From the NCBI GenBank assembly GCA_905178155.1, contig CAJINV010000015.1:2005730-2069729 (forward strand): 64,000 nucleotides of DNA, in the 5' to 3' direction. Shown here in pieces: positions 1 to 9,683 of the stretch (the stretch's first letter is position 1; the number at the start of each line of letters is the position of its first letter). This DNA comes from Amoebophrya sp. A120 (Eukaryota > Sar > Dinophyceae > Syndiniales > Amoebophryaceae). A model generated the notes under the pieces. The model did no database searches, was not told the origin of the DNA, and saw only the letters and a list, made by a program, of their open reading frames with translations. The position numbers were made by a program, and so were the translations under genes.

Positions 1-185
1 TGCGATCTCAGTTTCTCTGTTCGTTGTAGCTCTTAAGAAAATACTGAACAAAAGTTTTCGTTGTCGGCGGGCCTTTGGTGTTTATTTTTTTTTTTGTGCA
101 TGTTGTTGAGTGAATGTGAAGCTCAAGTATTTCTGACCGTATCAGTACGTTGTTTCTGCGTCAACGGGGAATGAAGTTTGAGGTA

Positions 186-2254
186 CTACCTCTGGGAAAT
201 CTTCTTCCAAAGCAAATAGAGGTGCAAAAGCAGTAGCAGTGCCGAGCTTGTCTCCGTCGCGGGATTCTCGCAATAATCCGGCATTTCTGTTGCACCATAC
301 GCACTACAGTCTCTCGCTTTCGGCCAATTGTAGCAGAGGTCAATGAGAAACAGGATGAGAAACGGCTTGACCCAGTTGCTCCAGATTGCTGGTATGATCG
401 AATACAAGGCTCGCCACCTGCTGCTGCTGGAAGCACTAGATGTTGATGGTACTAAAAGCACAGCGGCTGTTGACCAGATTGATGCAGTATCAGTTCCACC
501 CCCGCCTATCGCGTCGAAGACCAAAAACGGTAAACTCCAGACATACCACAGATAAAACTGGTAGTGGATTGTTTATGCTCTGCAAAAGTATCGTACTCGT
601 ACTAACTGGAAACATGCATCTTCTCTAAGGCAAAACAGCATTACAAGTTGCATTTGTGATGCTGAGCTAATTTGTAATGCAATTCATGCTACTACGATAC
701 TTTTACAATGCATATTGTTCTGGCGAACACAATGCCAGCGAAGTTTGACCACAGCATCGCTTTCACGAGCTTTGTTTCACGACAGTCCGATGAGGTTTCT
801 GTAGCTGCTGCTTGCTGTTGTGTCCCGTTGCCGTTCATCATCTCCGAATCATTTGCATTGCGTTTATCGTCGTCCAGCACTGTTTTAGTTGTGGACGTCG
901 ATGTTGATCTGCTTGTTCTACTATCGCCCCACGAGGACAAATACACCTTCCGCACGACGAGAAACCAGCCACCAAACGTGCAGACCAGCAACCAAACCGC
1001 CCAGAGTTTTGACAAAAACACCTCTTCCGGCAAGAATCTCCAGTTCACCGTCCACTTGTAAAAAAATTCCCGGCTCAAGTCAAACGACCGATGGATGTAG
1101 GCTTTCGGGTTTGCCAAGAGAAACGGAACAGCGAGGATGAGCTGGATTGCCGCCATGGTGAGGAAAAGGAAGATGGAGTTTCTGGTGATTCGCAATATCG
1201 CCGTCACAAGCCGTGGCTTTTCGTTTTGTTCCACCGTGGTCGTGCTATAATCTTCCCTAACAAACAGGTACCATGCCAGTCCCGGCGCGAAGAGTAGTAA
1301 ATTCATCTTCATGGACACTGCGATGCTGTAAAGCACACACCCCAGAAAAACCTCCCGCTCCGCGAAGAAAAACAAGCTCTGGTGCGCAAACATCATGGCC
1401 GGAAGGTCGTTGAAGAGTCGGAGCATGGTGAGGGAGTAAAGGCGTTTTGAGAATAGGGGGAAAATGGTGAAGTAAATCGGGACTTTCAGATGTGTGACGG
1501 CGAGGTTGGTCACGAAAAAGGTGTTGGTTATGAGAAAGAAGAGAAAGAGGTACTGGACAGGGCGCAACGAATCCGCATTGGTGACGCCGCCTGTGCCACG
1601 ACCTGCTGCAGCGTAGTTGTTGTCGACACTCGCGGTAGTTGTTTGCTCATCTTCTTCCCAACTGAACACTCCATTGTACCTGGTTACCGCTTTCAACCCC
1701 GAGAAGAGATACAGAAATCCGGCTGGGTAGACACACGGGCCAGTGTTGCCGATTATTTTGTAGTAATCAAACTCGCCTCGCTCGAAGAGGGATACTTGCT
1801 CCATATACGCTTTCCAGTCGATCTCCGTGTAGGGGACTTTTTTCAAAATGACGAAAGCGAAAAGGCCATGGAGGAGGGAAATGAGGATGGTGAAGAGTTG
1901 TTTCTGCCGGTTGATGAGAGAATCGAGCCTGCGGAGGAAGGTAATGATCGGGAACCCGCCCTGCTGCAATGCAGCACTTGCTGGTGGTTCTTCTTTTTGC
2001 AGCTGTAACGGATCACCACCAGTACTGGGGATGCTCTCACTAGGAGCGTCTTGGTCTTGTGCCCCATCGGTCGCAGTAGACGCGGTTCCACCGCGACGTT
2101 GTCTTGCGGACATATCCGCAGACGCAGTGAGACTGGTCGTACAACTGTCGGGGTCGGCCTTTATGTTTGTGTGGTGTCGCGCTCGCGCTGCACTAGGTTT
2201 CTTCACACTCGTAGACGCAATCTGTTCGCTCGAAAGGAGAGAGCGAGAAAGCAT
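186..2254 (-). CDS. ALG3: ALG3-type dolichyl-P-Man alpha-1,3-mannosyltransferase
   Basis: Two exons, 2254-715 and 568-186, give 640 residues plus stop. The family adds the first dolichyl-phosphate-mannose-dependent mannose to Man5GlcNAc2-PP-dolichol in the ER lumen during N-glycan precursor assembly. Seen: the family block VPYTEIDWKAYMEQV at about residues 140-154, followed by GEFDYYKIIGNTGPCVYPAG, several hydrophobic membrane segments, and the late motif HYQFYLWY starting exactly after the intron. The single intron is a family A introner; excision joins ...VFARTI to HYQFYLWY, as in other ALG3 proteins, so the junction is well supported. A Ser/Thr-rich extension of about 115 residues precedes the first membrane segment, longer than in typical members (about 440 residues in all), so the true start could be a later Met. 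The last ~50 residues are weakly conserved and the 3' end could hide another intron. Confidence 0.88.
574..714. mobile_element. Introner, family A (in ALG3)
   Basis: Inverted ends of the family A type (TGCAAAAGTATCGTACTCG against its complement near 692-709). Target duplication TTGTT at 569-573 and 715-719. Removal joins VFARTI to HYQFYLWY. Confidence 0.9.
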
Positions 2255-3912
2255 CTTTTCTTTGCGCGGATTATGGAGGTTGCTGCTGCATATTTATGTT
2301 TCATCTTGTAGTTGTTCTGCAAGTACCTCCAGCTACAGTTACTAAAGGAACTTTTTGAAAAAAAGATCCAGACCAAATATCAAGGCGGGTCGACTTTTAT
2401 TGCAGGTATAAATTCGTGATGATCTACTTCTCTGCTGATCGGGGGGAAGAGAAACACGCTAAACTCGTTATGGCTAGACCACGAAATGAACGAAACAGAA
2501 TCGATTTCCCTGCTACTTCTTACGGAAACGCGCGTGAACAACGTGACCTAGATCCAAAAAAGCGATCTATCGCCAGAAGAATCGTCATCTTGGAACAGCT
2601 GTAGCAAACACAGGACAAGAAAATAGACCTGCAGTCAGGAACGTCGACGACGGCCAGCATACTAGCGGCTTTTTTTTGAGTCTTGTGTTATTTTCCACCT
2701 ATCATACACATCATGGGAGTTCAGGTTGAGTTACAGCAAGATATTAGTGGGGAGCATTTATCATTTGAGAGAAACTCGAAAAACCACCTCGATCTCGAAG
2801 CACAAATCTTACATTTCCAAAGCCCAATGTCCCTTTTGTGGTCGTGAAGAACTGTATTGGAAAAGTGTTTCATTACTAAGTGGAACTTTCTAGGAATTGT
2901 GAAAATTCGAAAAAATTCGACCCCCGAATAAACTAGGCAGGTGAAGGTATAAAGTCGCGACGCCGGTCCGGACCGGTCCGGAAAAACTGGAGCGCGCAGC
3001 GACGTGAAGGGGCACCATGGACAGCTCCCGTCACCGGTCCTGATTATCTTCGCCTCTAAAAAGAGCATCATCATTGTATCATTTAAAAAAACAGGTACCG
3101 GAATCTCCAATTGCGGCGCTGGCTCCACACACACACACAAATAGCATCACTAGGTGTAACAATTGAAAAACTACAATGGCCTCTACTCATTCTCAAACTC
3201 ACGCATTACAAAGCAGATCCTATCTACCAACCAGGTATACCCTTCATTCCATCTAATCCTACCAATTAGAGGTCTCCGCCGGCAAATTTCGTTCGCAAAT
3301 CAAGTCGCCGAAGTCGACCCCAATGCCGCCAGCTTGTAGCCATGTTGCACCGCCCGGTGCAACACGACCTCTTCCTGCTCATCTACCTGGTCCAGTCTTG
3401 CGCAGCTTGCCTTGCAGCCTGGAGGGCAAGAAATGGTCGATCGGCAAGCGGTCGGTAGAGTAAGCTCATGAACATGAGAAACCTGTGACCTTAGATCATT
3501 TTGTTGATTTTGGTGTACCTGTAAAGATCTTGATGCTATTTGATGAAAAAGATGCTATTTGTGTGTGTGTGTGTGGAACCTCCGGTGCTGGATACGTCGG
3601 CGGCCACGGTAAGCCAGACCTGTAAAAATACCTGTCTTTTTTGGTGACTTTGATGAGTGATGGGAAATCTGGGGTCTTAAGCAACCTTCTTTGTTTCCGT
3701 TCTCAAATACAGCAAAGCAATTCTAGCGCGCCACGCCAGCCGACCACCACCACGAAGAGCCGCTGCAGCCGGGGGAGGGTTCGCAGGGAGGCCATTTTTT
3801 TCGAATTTTCACAATTCCTAGAAAGTTCCACTTAGTATTCATCGTGTTCATTTTATGACATCCATCCATGCTTATTTTCCTTCCACGTATCAACCCCTGC
3901 TCTTCATCCTAT
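2255..3912. other. Intergenic region between ALG3 and the ATP-grasp gene
   Basis: No convincing coding region. It holds the 964 bp inverted-repeat element at 2874-3837 and presumably the promoter of ALG3 (minus strand, upstream of 2254). Open frames here are short and lack recognisable domains. Confidence 0.6.
2874..3837. mobile_element. Foldback element with ~40 bp terminal inverted repeats
   Basis: The sequence TACTAAGTGGAACTTTCTAG at 2874 continues into GAATTGTGAAAATTCGAAAAA and is matched as an exact reverse complement ending at 3837, giving inverted ends of about 40 bp. Further in, an (AC)n run near 3127-3140 mirrors a (GT)n run near 3558-3574, and flanking words (GCTATTTGTG, GGTACCGGA-like) are also mirrored, so much of the element can fold back on itself. 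No transposase frame is seen. It looks like a non-autonomous DNA element (MITE/foldback type) unlike the introner families: it is longer, lacks TAT...ATA ends, and sits between genes. Target duplication is unclear (possibly ATT or TA). Confidence 0.65.
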
Positions 3913-6900
3913 CTATCCCTGGTCCAGCGCGTTTTGCACGATCGTTTTCATTTTCTCCTTTTTCAACGCCTCCGATCCAAAAATGCTAAACCCCGCCTCG
4001 CAAATCTCCAAAGTGAACACCTTCACGCTCCCTCGCTGCGGAAGGTTTTCGTAGTCTTGTTTCGTTTTCCTTCGGTGGTTTGTGTTATTCGTGTTCTGCA
4101 CGGACAAGTCGTGTTCTTCTTCGTAGGTTGTCCACGGCTCGGATATTGCGGAGTTCTGTTCGTCATCTAGTACCATCTCATGGTTACCGCTGGCATCGAT
4201 GAACTCGGCATTGGCGTATGGGAAGTACCTTTATTGATGGTGTGGGGATGGAGTTTATTGTCTTTGTCATGCGAGAGATAGCATGAGAAAATGAAAATCA
4301 CATCATAGAGCATTTGGATTTGCATTGGACATCCTGCATGACGAAAAAACTAAGGTCCTTGTTCACTACACCAAAAATCTACTTCAATACTGCACAAAGA
4401 AGTCGAATCGGACCGCCGGAATGACCGTTTCTCCACTTTGCGTCATCAACCAGTCGAGCCAGTATCCTGTGCAAAAGTATCGCACTTCCTGGTATAAATT
4501 CCAGACTAGCATGACAAGTCGTGGCCTCTTGGGTAATTTAGCATGACAAATTTAATTTTTCATGCCGAGCTGATTTGTAATGCGATTGATACGTAGTAGG
4601 TACGATGCTTTTGCAGTGCATAGCCAGTCTTCTGCGATGATTTTTGCTTTTTCCGTGGCTTGCCTCAACGCGGTCAAGTCTCCGCGCAAATACGAGATCG
4701 CAACTGATTCGTCCATGTAGTAGAAGTCGCCAGATTATCCACAGTAAATTTGAACAAGAACTTACTCCACACGTACAAAGAAGTGCTAACGATGCATGAC
4801 AAAACTCTTGGCCAATCAAAATCAGCATGCTGGCAGTTCTCATGTTCATCTTTCAGGTCATTGCCAAAGAAATTTGTGATGCAGTTTGTACAGGTGCGGT
4901 TGTAAATCCTAAATTTTTATTGCGTACAAATTCGTTGTTGGCTTTCACCTTATCGAATCTCGTGTACCACACTTGCTTCAGTTCGTTCTTCAGGTAGTAC
5001 AGTCGCAACTCCTATTCTGTGCAAAAGTACCGTACTCGTCGTAATCGTAGTCATGCATTACGAATCTGCTGCGTAAGGTAGATGAGCATGACAAATTTCA
5101 TTTCTCATGCTGAGGAAATTTGTATATGCATTCATACGAATACGATACTTTTGCAGTTCATAACTCCACCGCGTGCGGGATGAACTCCTGAATCAAGATC
5201 CAGTCGAGCAGATGCGCCTGGCCGACGTACTGGTTCGAAATGGTGATGGAGTCCGACAAATCGCTCAACGCGGAGTACTATCCTGTGCAAAATGAATATC
5301 GCGCTCGTACTAATCGCAATCATGCACGACAAATCTCCTTCCCAAGCCAAATCAGCATGGCAAATTTCATGTGCTGTCATGCTGAGCGAATTTGTGTTGC
5401 GATTAGTACCAGTCTACGCAGCTACTTTTGCAATGCATACGGACAACGGGTAGTAGCGTTTCCGGCTGGTGTTGGTGTTCTGCTCCCTAACGTTGTTCCA
5501 CAGCTTTACATCCAACGCTTCCCAGCTGTACCCGAGCTTTGCGACGCCCTTCGTGATTTTTGATGTTGTACTATGGGTTTGACCGTAGTTGTTTCTGTTT
5601 TGATGCATAGCAGAAGATTCCATTTCCAGGTCGTCCTGCATCCAGAAGCCGCTACTCGGACACTTTTCCTTCTCTCGTCCCAGGTCGTCTATCAGAGCCA
5701 CATGCCTTCTGCTGTTCCGCTGTTGTTTCCGCTTTATCTTCTCCAACACTTGCACCGCTTTTTCTGCCGCTTGTGCCGGGTCTTTCTTCACGAACACGCG
5801 GGGGAAGTTCACACTGGCCGGGATTGCAAACTTCGGGTCTAAGGCCAACCCACTGGTCCAAGACTTCGCCGCTAGCTGTTGGTAGAGCAGTGCGTTGTGC
5901 GGGAAGGCGGTGTAAATCCCAAACCGTTCCGCAGCTCGCATCAGGTCGAACATCGGGGCCTGCTCTATGGCGTTCTCAACTGTTACATTCTCAACTGTTA
6001 CATGAGTTTGTGATGCAAGAATGGCAAAAGTGATAGGGGGGATCTTGCGCGTCTTGCATGACAGATTTGGCGCCGATTATCAGCCTGTTTGGCCCTTTGA
6101 GAATTTGTCATGCGAAGCAGCTTGATGGTGTCGATTCTGAAGGCAATGCTGCATGGCAAATCATGCAACGGTTGAGAATGTAACGCTTGAGAACGCCATA
6201 TGCTCCACGTACCCGGCTCCGTAGGCAGAGCCAGTTTGGTACATCGGCTCGGAGAGGAAATCGAAGCTGGACGGGTGCAAGAGCCACATGCTCGCGATTT
6301 TATCGGTCGTGTCGGTATGAATTTTTCCTGCTGGTGCAGCTGGTGCTCCTATGTTCCTTCCGCCTGCCGACAGATGCGACGTAGTACTAGAGGCACTAGA
6401 TGCAGCAGGTAAAGACGAAATCGCGGTGGAGTGTTTCATGATCGGGTTCACAATCAGGTGGAAAGACTTCGCCAAGGTGAAGCACTCGTCCGGTGTGGAG
6501 ACCCAAAACGACCAAACTTCGTAATTTTCGGACCCGAGAACTTCCTTTAACCCCAAATCGGTGAATTGGTACAAAAAGTTCGGGCTCGTGGCGAGAAACT
6601 CGGACTCCTTTGTCGCAGGCACGTATCTCCTATCCTGTACAAAAGTATCGCACTCGTATTGCAGTCATGCATTGCAGATCTTTTTCTTATAGGTAGATCT
6701 GCATTACAGATTTTATTTGTTTCTCATGCTGAGGAAATTTGTAATGCATTAGCATTTATACGAGTACGATACTTTTGCAGTTCATACCTCCCGCCCCAGC
6801 GGAACGCGAGGATGGTGAGCGCTGTCGGGGGCATCGAGGGTTTGATTTCGCTTTCTGTCAGATCTTTCCGGAAAAGATGGAGCTGTATCCTGAGAAAAAA

Positions 6901-8415
6901 CGTCCCCACCCCACAGTCAAGACGGGGGATCTGCTAGACAAATCAACCAGCTTTGGTTGTTTCGCATGACAAGTTTGGTCTCGTAGTGTAATGCTGCTTA
7001 GCTCGTTCAGCAGCATCACAGAGCTTCTAGTCTATCGCGCTGATTGGAGCATTACAAATTCCAAAACACGACTAGAGAATAAGTACTTCTCATGGGGCTC
7101 CGCATGACAAACATTTTTAACATGCAGATCTGCATGACAACTCTGGAGTGGAGACATTTTTACATAGGATAAGCTGCCTCGACTCTTCATCCGCGCAGCA
7201 AAACACCCCTTTTATCTGCTGCAAAAATATCGTACTCGTACTTCTAATTGCGTTTTTGCATTACGAATCTCGGTCTTGAGGCAAATCCGCATTACAAATT
7301 CAATCTGTAATGCTGCCTCGATTTGTAATGCAATTCATACTTGTACGATACTTTTGCAATCCATACCTTTCGCGTCCACCCAATCCGGCCAGGTGGATTT
7401 CACTTTGTAGGTCCTCTCTGCAATTGTGGCGGGTCGTTATCATGGAAGAGAAACTTACCAATACCGACCACGGACGAAACGCACTTGCAAAAACAGCAAA
7501 AAAGTATCTAAAACTGAAAAATCCAGCTCAAAACATGCAACTTGTCATGCTGAAAAAGAGATGCGCGAAATAGTTTTTTCATGCATAAAAAAGTAATTGC
7601 ACCGAGTGTAGAAGTACGTCGGTAAATTATTTCCTGCGGATGGTACAGCGGAGCCGCTTGATATTTCTTTATGCGCGGAGACTATCTCGCCCGGCATCCA
7701 CCCCTCGGTCTTCCCCATCCTTGGGCGGTATGGATTGCAAAAATGTCTGGGCCTGGAAGAGTGCAGGAGTTTGCCATGCAGATTTTGCATGGCCCATGAG
7801 GTCTGTGATGCATGTTGCCCTAGCATCAGAGATCTTGCGAGGGCTTTCTGATGCTCATACCGCATGAGAAATCCCCTCTCCGCGTAGCACAAAATGCATA
7901 TCTTTTGCTGTTCATGCAATACAGATTTTATGTAGAGTCCAGAGGTAGCATCACAAGTTGCATCCTTCCAGACCAAGACATTTTTGCATTTGATAGGCGG
8001 TAAATCCCGAAGGACCGGTCGAGCACGGCGGCATAGGCAGATTGGCCGTTATACAAGAAAAAAACTGCGTAACTATCTTTGGCTGACAACAGCATTACAA
8101 ATTTGCGCTACATGGAAAACCTGTCATGCGTGGCTTGTAAGCGACAACACACATGAAAAGAGAACTCCATAGCTGCCTGGCACGACAGGCGTAACTCTGT
8201 TGCATGTTCTGCATTTCAGAGTCACACTTACACAGTATTTTCCTTGCATAGTCGTCTTTGTTTCTGTACTCCCGGTGAAAGTAGAAGACCTGGTCGCCGA
8301 CTTGGTAGAGACGAGCGGAGGTAAACAAAACGACGCCTGGAAGGTGTAGGTACAGGAAAAGGAAAACCAAAGCGACGTGGTGGAAAGCGATTCTATAAAT
8401 CTTGGGCCACATCAT
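3913..8415 (-). CDS. Secreted or membrane-anchored ATP-grasp fold protein
   Basis: About 13 exons: 8415-8234, 8072-7996, 7723-~7618, ~7417-7366, 7207-7172, 6880-6788, 6626-6201, 5960-5440, 5270-5163, 5007-4927, 4730-4623, 4457-4391, 4228-3913. From 7366 to the stop every junction keeps frame. A hydrophobic N-terminus (IAFHHVALVFLFLYLHLPGV) suggests a signal peptide or anchor. The C-terminal half shows an ATP-grasp pattern: RVFVKKDP, LLDWILIQEFIPHAVELRLYY, then IPAVRFDFFV and VFTLEICEAGFSIFG, matching the late RxDF and E-I-(N/C)-E-x-G elements of the fold. Substrate and partner cannot be read. Nine introns are introners (five A, one each of B, C, F, I); 8073-8233 and 4229-4390 are GT-AG. The intron near 7418-7618 is not resolved. 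The fold call is by motif, without a search. Confidence 0.68.
4463..4622. mobile_element. Introner, family A
   Basis: Starts TATCCTGTGCAAAAGTATCG and ends GCATA. Duplication GCCAG at 4458-4462 and 4623-4627. Removal joins KIIAEDW to LDWLMTQSGE. Confidence 0.9.
4736..4926. mobile_element. Introner, family I
   Basis: Starts TATCCACAGTAAATTTG; the other end is a degenerate family I terminus (TTTTTATTGCGTA). Imperfect duplication CAGAT (4731-4735) / CAAAT (4927-4931). Removal joins KANNEF to GDFYYMDES in frame. Confidence 0.78.
5013..5162. mobile_element. Introner, family A
   Basis: Starts TATTCTGTGCAAAAGTACCG, ends TTTTGCAGTTCATA. Duplication ACTCC at 5008-5012 and 5163-5167. Removal joins EFIPHAVEL to RLYYLKNELK. 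Confidence 0.9.
5276..5439. mobile_element. Introner, family A, diverged
   Basis: Carries TATCCTGTGCAAAA near its left end after three extra bases (TAC), with a decayed right end GCTACTTTTGCAATGCATA. Imperfect duplication CGGAG (5271-5275) / CGGAC (5440-5444). Using these limits, KRYYPLS joins ALSDLSDSITIS in frame; other limits break the frame. Confidence 0.75.
5966..6200. mobile_element. Introner, family F
   Basis: Starts TATGGCGTTCTCAACTGTTA and ends GAGAACGCCATA. Duplication TGCTC at 5961-5965 and 6201-6205. Removal joins GAGYVE to QAPMFDLMRAAERF. Confidence 0.9.
6631..6787. mobile_element. Introner, family A
   Basis: Starts TATCCTGTACAAAAGTATCG, ends TTTTGCAGTTCATAC. Duplication CTCC at 6627-6630 and 6788-6791. 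Removal joins AFRWGG to RYVPATKESE. This is one of four introners that can be read as GT...AG by placing the cut inside the duplication. Confidence 0.85.
6886..7171. mobile_element. Introner, family C
   Basis: Starts TATCCTGAGAAAAAACGTCC, ends TTTACATAGGATA. Duplication AGCTG at 6881-6885 and 7172-7176. Removal joins EESRQ to LHLFRKDL. Confidence 0.9.
7213..7365. mobile_element. Introner, family A
   Basis: Starts TATCTGCTGCAAAAATATCG, ends GATACTTTTGCAATCCATA. Duplication CCTTT at 7208-7212 and 7366-7370. Removal joins DWVDAKG to VFCCADEES. Confidence 0.88.
7729..7995. mobile_element. Introner, family B
   Basis: Left end TATGGATTGCAAAAATGTCT, right end ACATTTTTGCATTTGATA. Duplication GGCGG at 7724-7728 and 7996-8000. 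Removal joins SFGIYR to PRMGKTEG in frame. Confidence 0.88.
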
Positions 8416-9418
8416 GATCGTGGAAGGAGGTAGAGGCTTCTGGTCGTATGGCTCCTCGGTCCGCTTCTCGATATTGCAGGTTCTTTTCCTTTTGATCGTG
8501 GCCCGAGAAACTGCTCGGATAGAGCTGGATCGATCTTGAAGACAAGGTACTCTTTTCTAGAATCTTCACCGGACTTACTACAGGAGCTAGTTTTTTCATT
8601 TTGATTTTTTATTTTTTCGAAGAACGTAAAAGTAGTACCCTGCTTCGAAGATGAAAACAGAAACAGTTGCAATTGCCTCTCCAGGATGTTGAATAAAAGC
8701 ACTGACTCTCTTTGTCTCTCAACAGCACGGCAGCGCACTCGCCGAATAACATAGTTGTACTGAAGACAACTCATTGCCGCAACTGCTCCCACTTCATCGA
8801 TCCAACGCCACCAGTATGTATAGCCTGCTCAAGCTCAGTTGTTACAATCTCAAACGTTTACGCAAAGAATCTGGAATGCAAAACGTAGTGGGAAATCTGG
8901 TTTACCCCTACTCCCAGAGGATTGCCGCGCGACATGATCTAAGTGCCGCGTCGGCGAAAACGGGCGTCGCGATGATCTGCTCGACGAGCTGCACGAACAG
9001 GTCACCTTGCTCTTTGAAGACGAGCAGAAACTACTTACAGGAGCTGGCGGAATTCGAATAGAGCAAAGGGGAAATTCGAAAAAGAGTGAAAGTTAACCTA
9101 TGTTCGTCATAGAGCGGAGGGAATTCGAGTTTCAACATCACAGCAGCTGGGAAACCAAAATCGATATAAAGCTTGTACACGCTGATGCAAAGGTATCAGA
9201 AATAAACGAGATAAAAGAGAAAATATAGTAAGTGATGAGCAGTCTCTGTCTCTCCTGTTCAACTTTAAAAATAAATGACTTTGGTATCGATTCACGTTCG
9301 GGATATCGAGCTGCTACAAAACAAAAACGTATACAAGTCCCCTCCAAGGAGGACCGCGATAGAGCCACAATGCTTCCTCGTCTTCTCCCAACATTTCCTC
9401 GCCTCCATTCGCGCGTCG
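8416..9418. other. Intergenic region 5' of the ATP-grasp gene
   Basis: No supported gene. A minus-strand open stretch at 8908-9030 (reading EQGDLFVQLVEQIIATPV) has protein-like composition but no Met. It could be an exon of an unrecognised small gene. A one-ended remnant of an introner-like repeat lies at about 8815-8865. Confidence 0.4.
8815..8865. repeat. Remnant of a family L end
   Basis: The words CTGCTCAAG and TTACAATCTCAAACGTTTAC match the left end of the family L insert at 9424 in the same order. No matching right end was found, so this is probably a truncated or decayed copy. Confidence 0.45.
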
Positions 9419-9423
9419 CTTGA

Positions 9424-9675
9424 TATGACTTGCTCAAACGTTACAATCTCAAACGTTACAATAGAATCTGAGACTTGTCTTGCATGATCAACATGACAGA
9501 CTCGGACAGCATTCCACTTTCTGCAATACAAATTTCACCAGATTGTAGTGCGGATTGGGACTCCAGCACTTGTCATGCGCAATCCTGTGGGAGTAGGGTA
9601 GATCATGCACTTCTTGCAACACAAATTCCAGACTCTATTGTCACGCTTGAGATTGTAACACCTGAGCAAGTTATA
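9424..9675. mobile_element. Introner-like element, family L, in a 3' UTR
   Basis: Starts TATGACTTGCTCAAACGTTA, ends CTGAGCAAGTTATA. Duplication CTTGA at 9419-9423 and 9676-9680. It lies 8 bp beyond the stop codon of the DUF285 gene at 9684, so it does not interrupt coding sequence. Related to family F by the words CTCAAACGTTAC and TGAGATTGTAAC. Confidence 0.82.
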
Positions 9676-9683
9676 CTTGAGTT

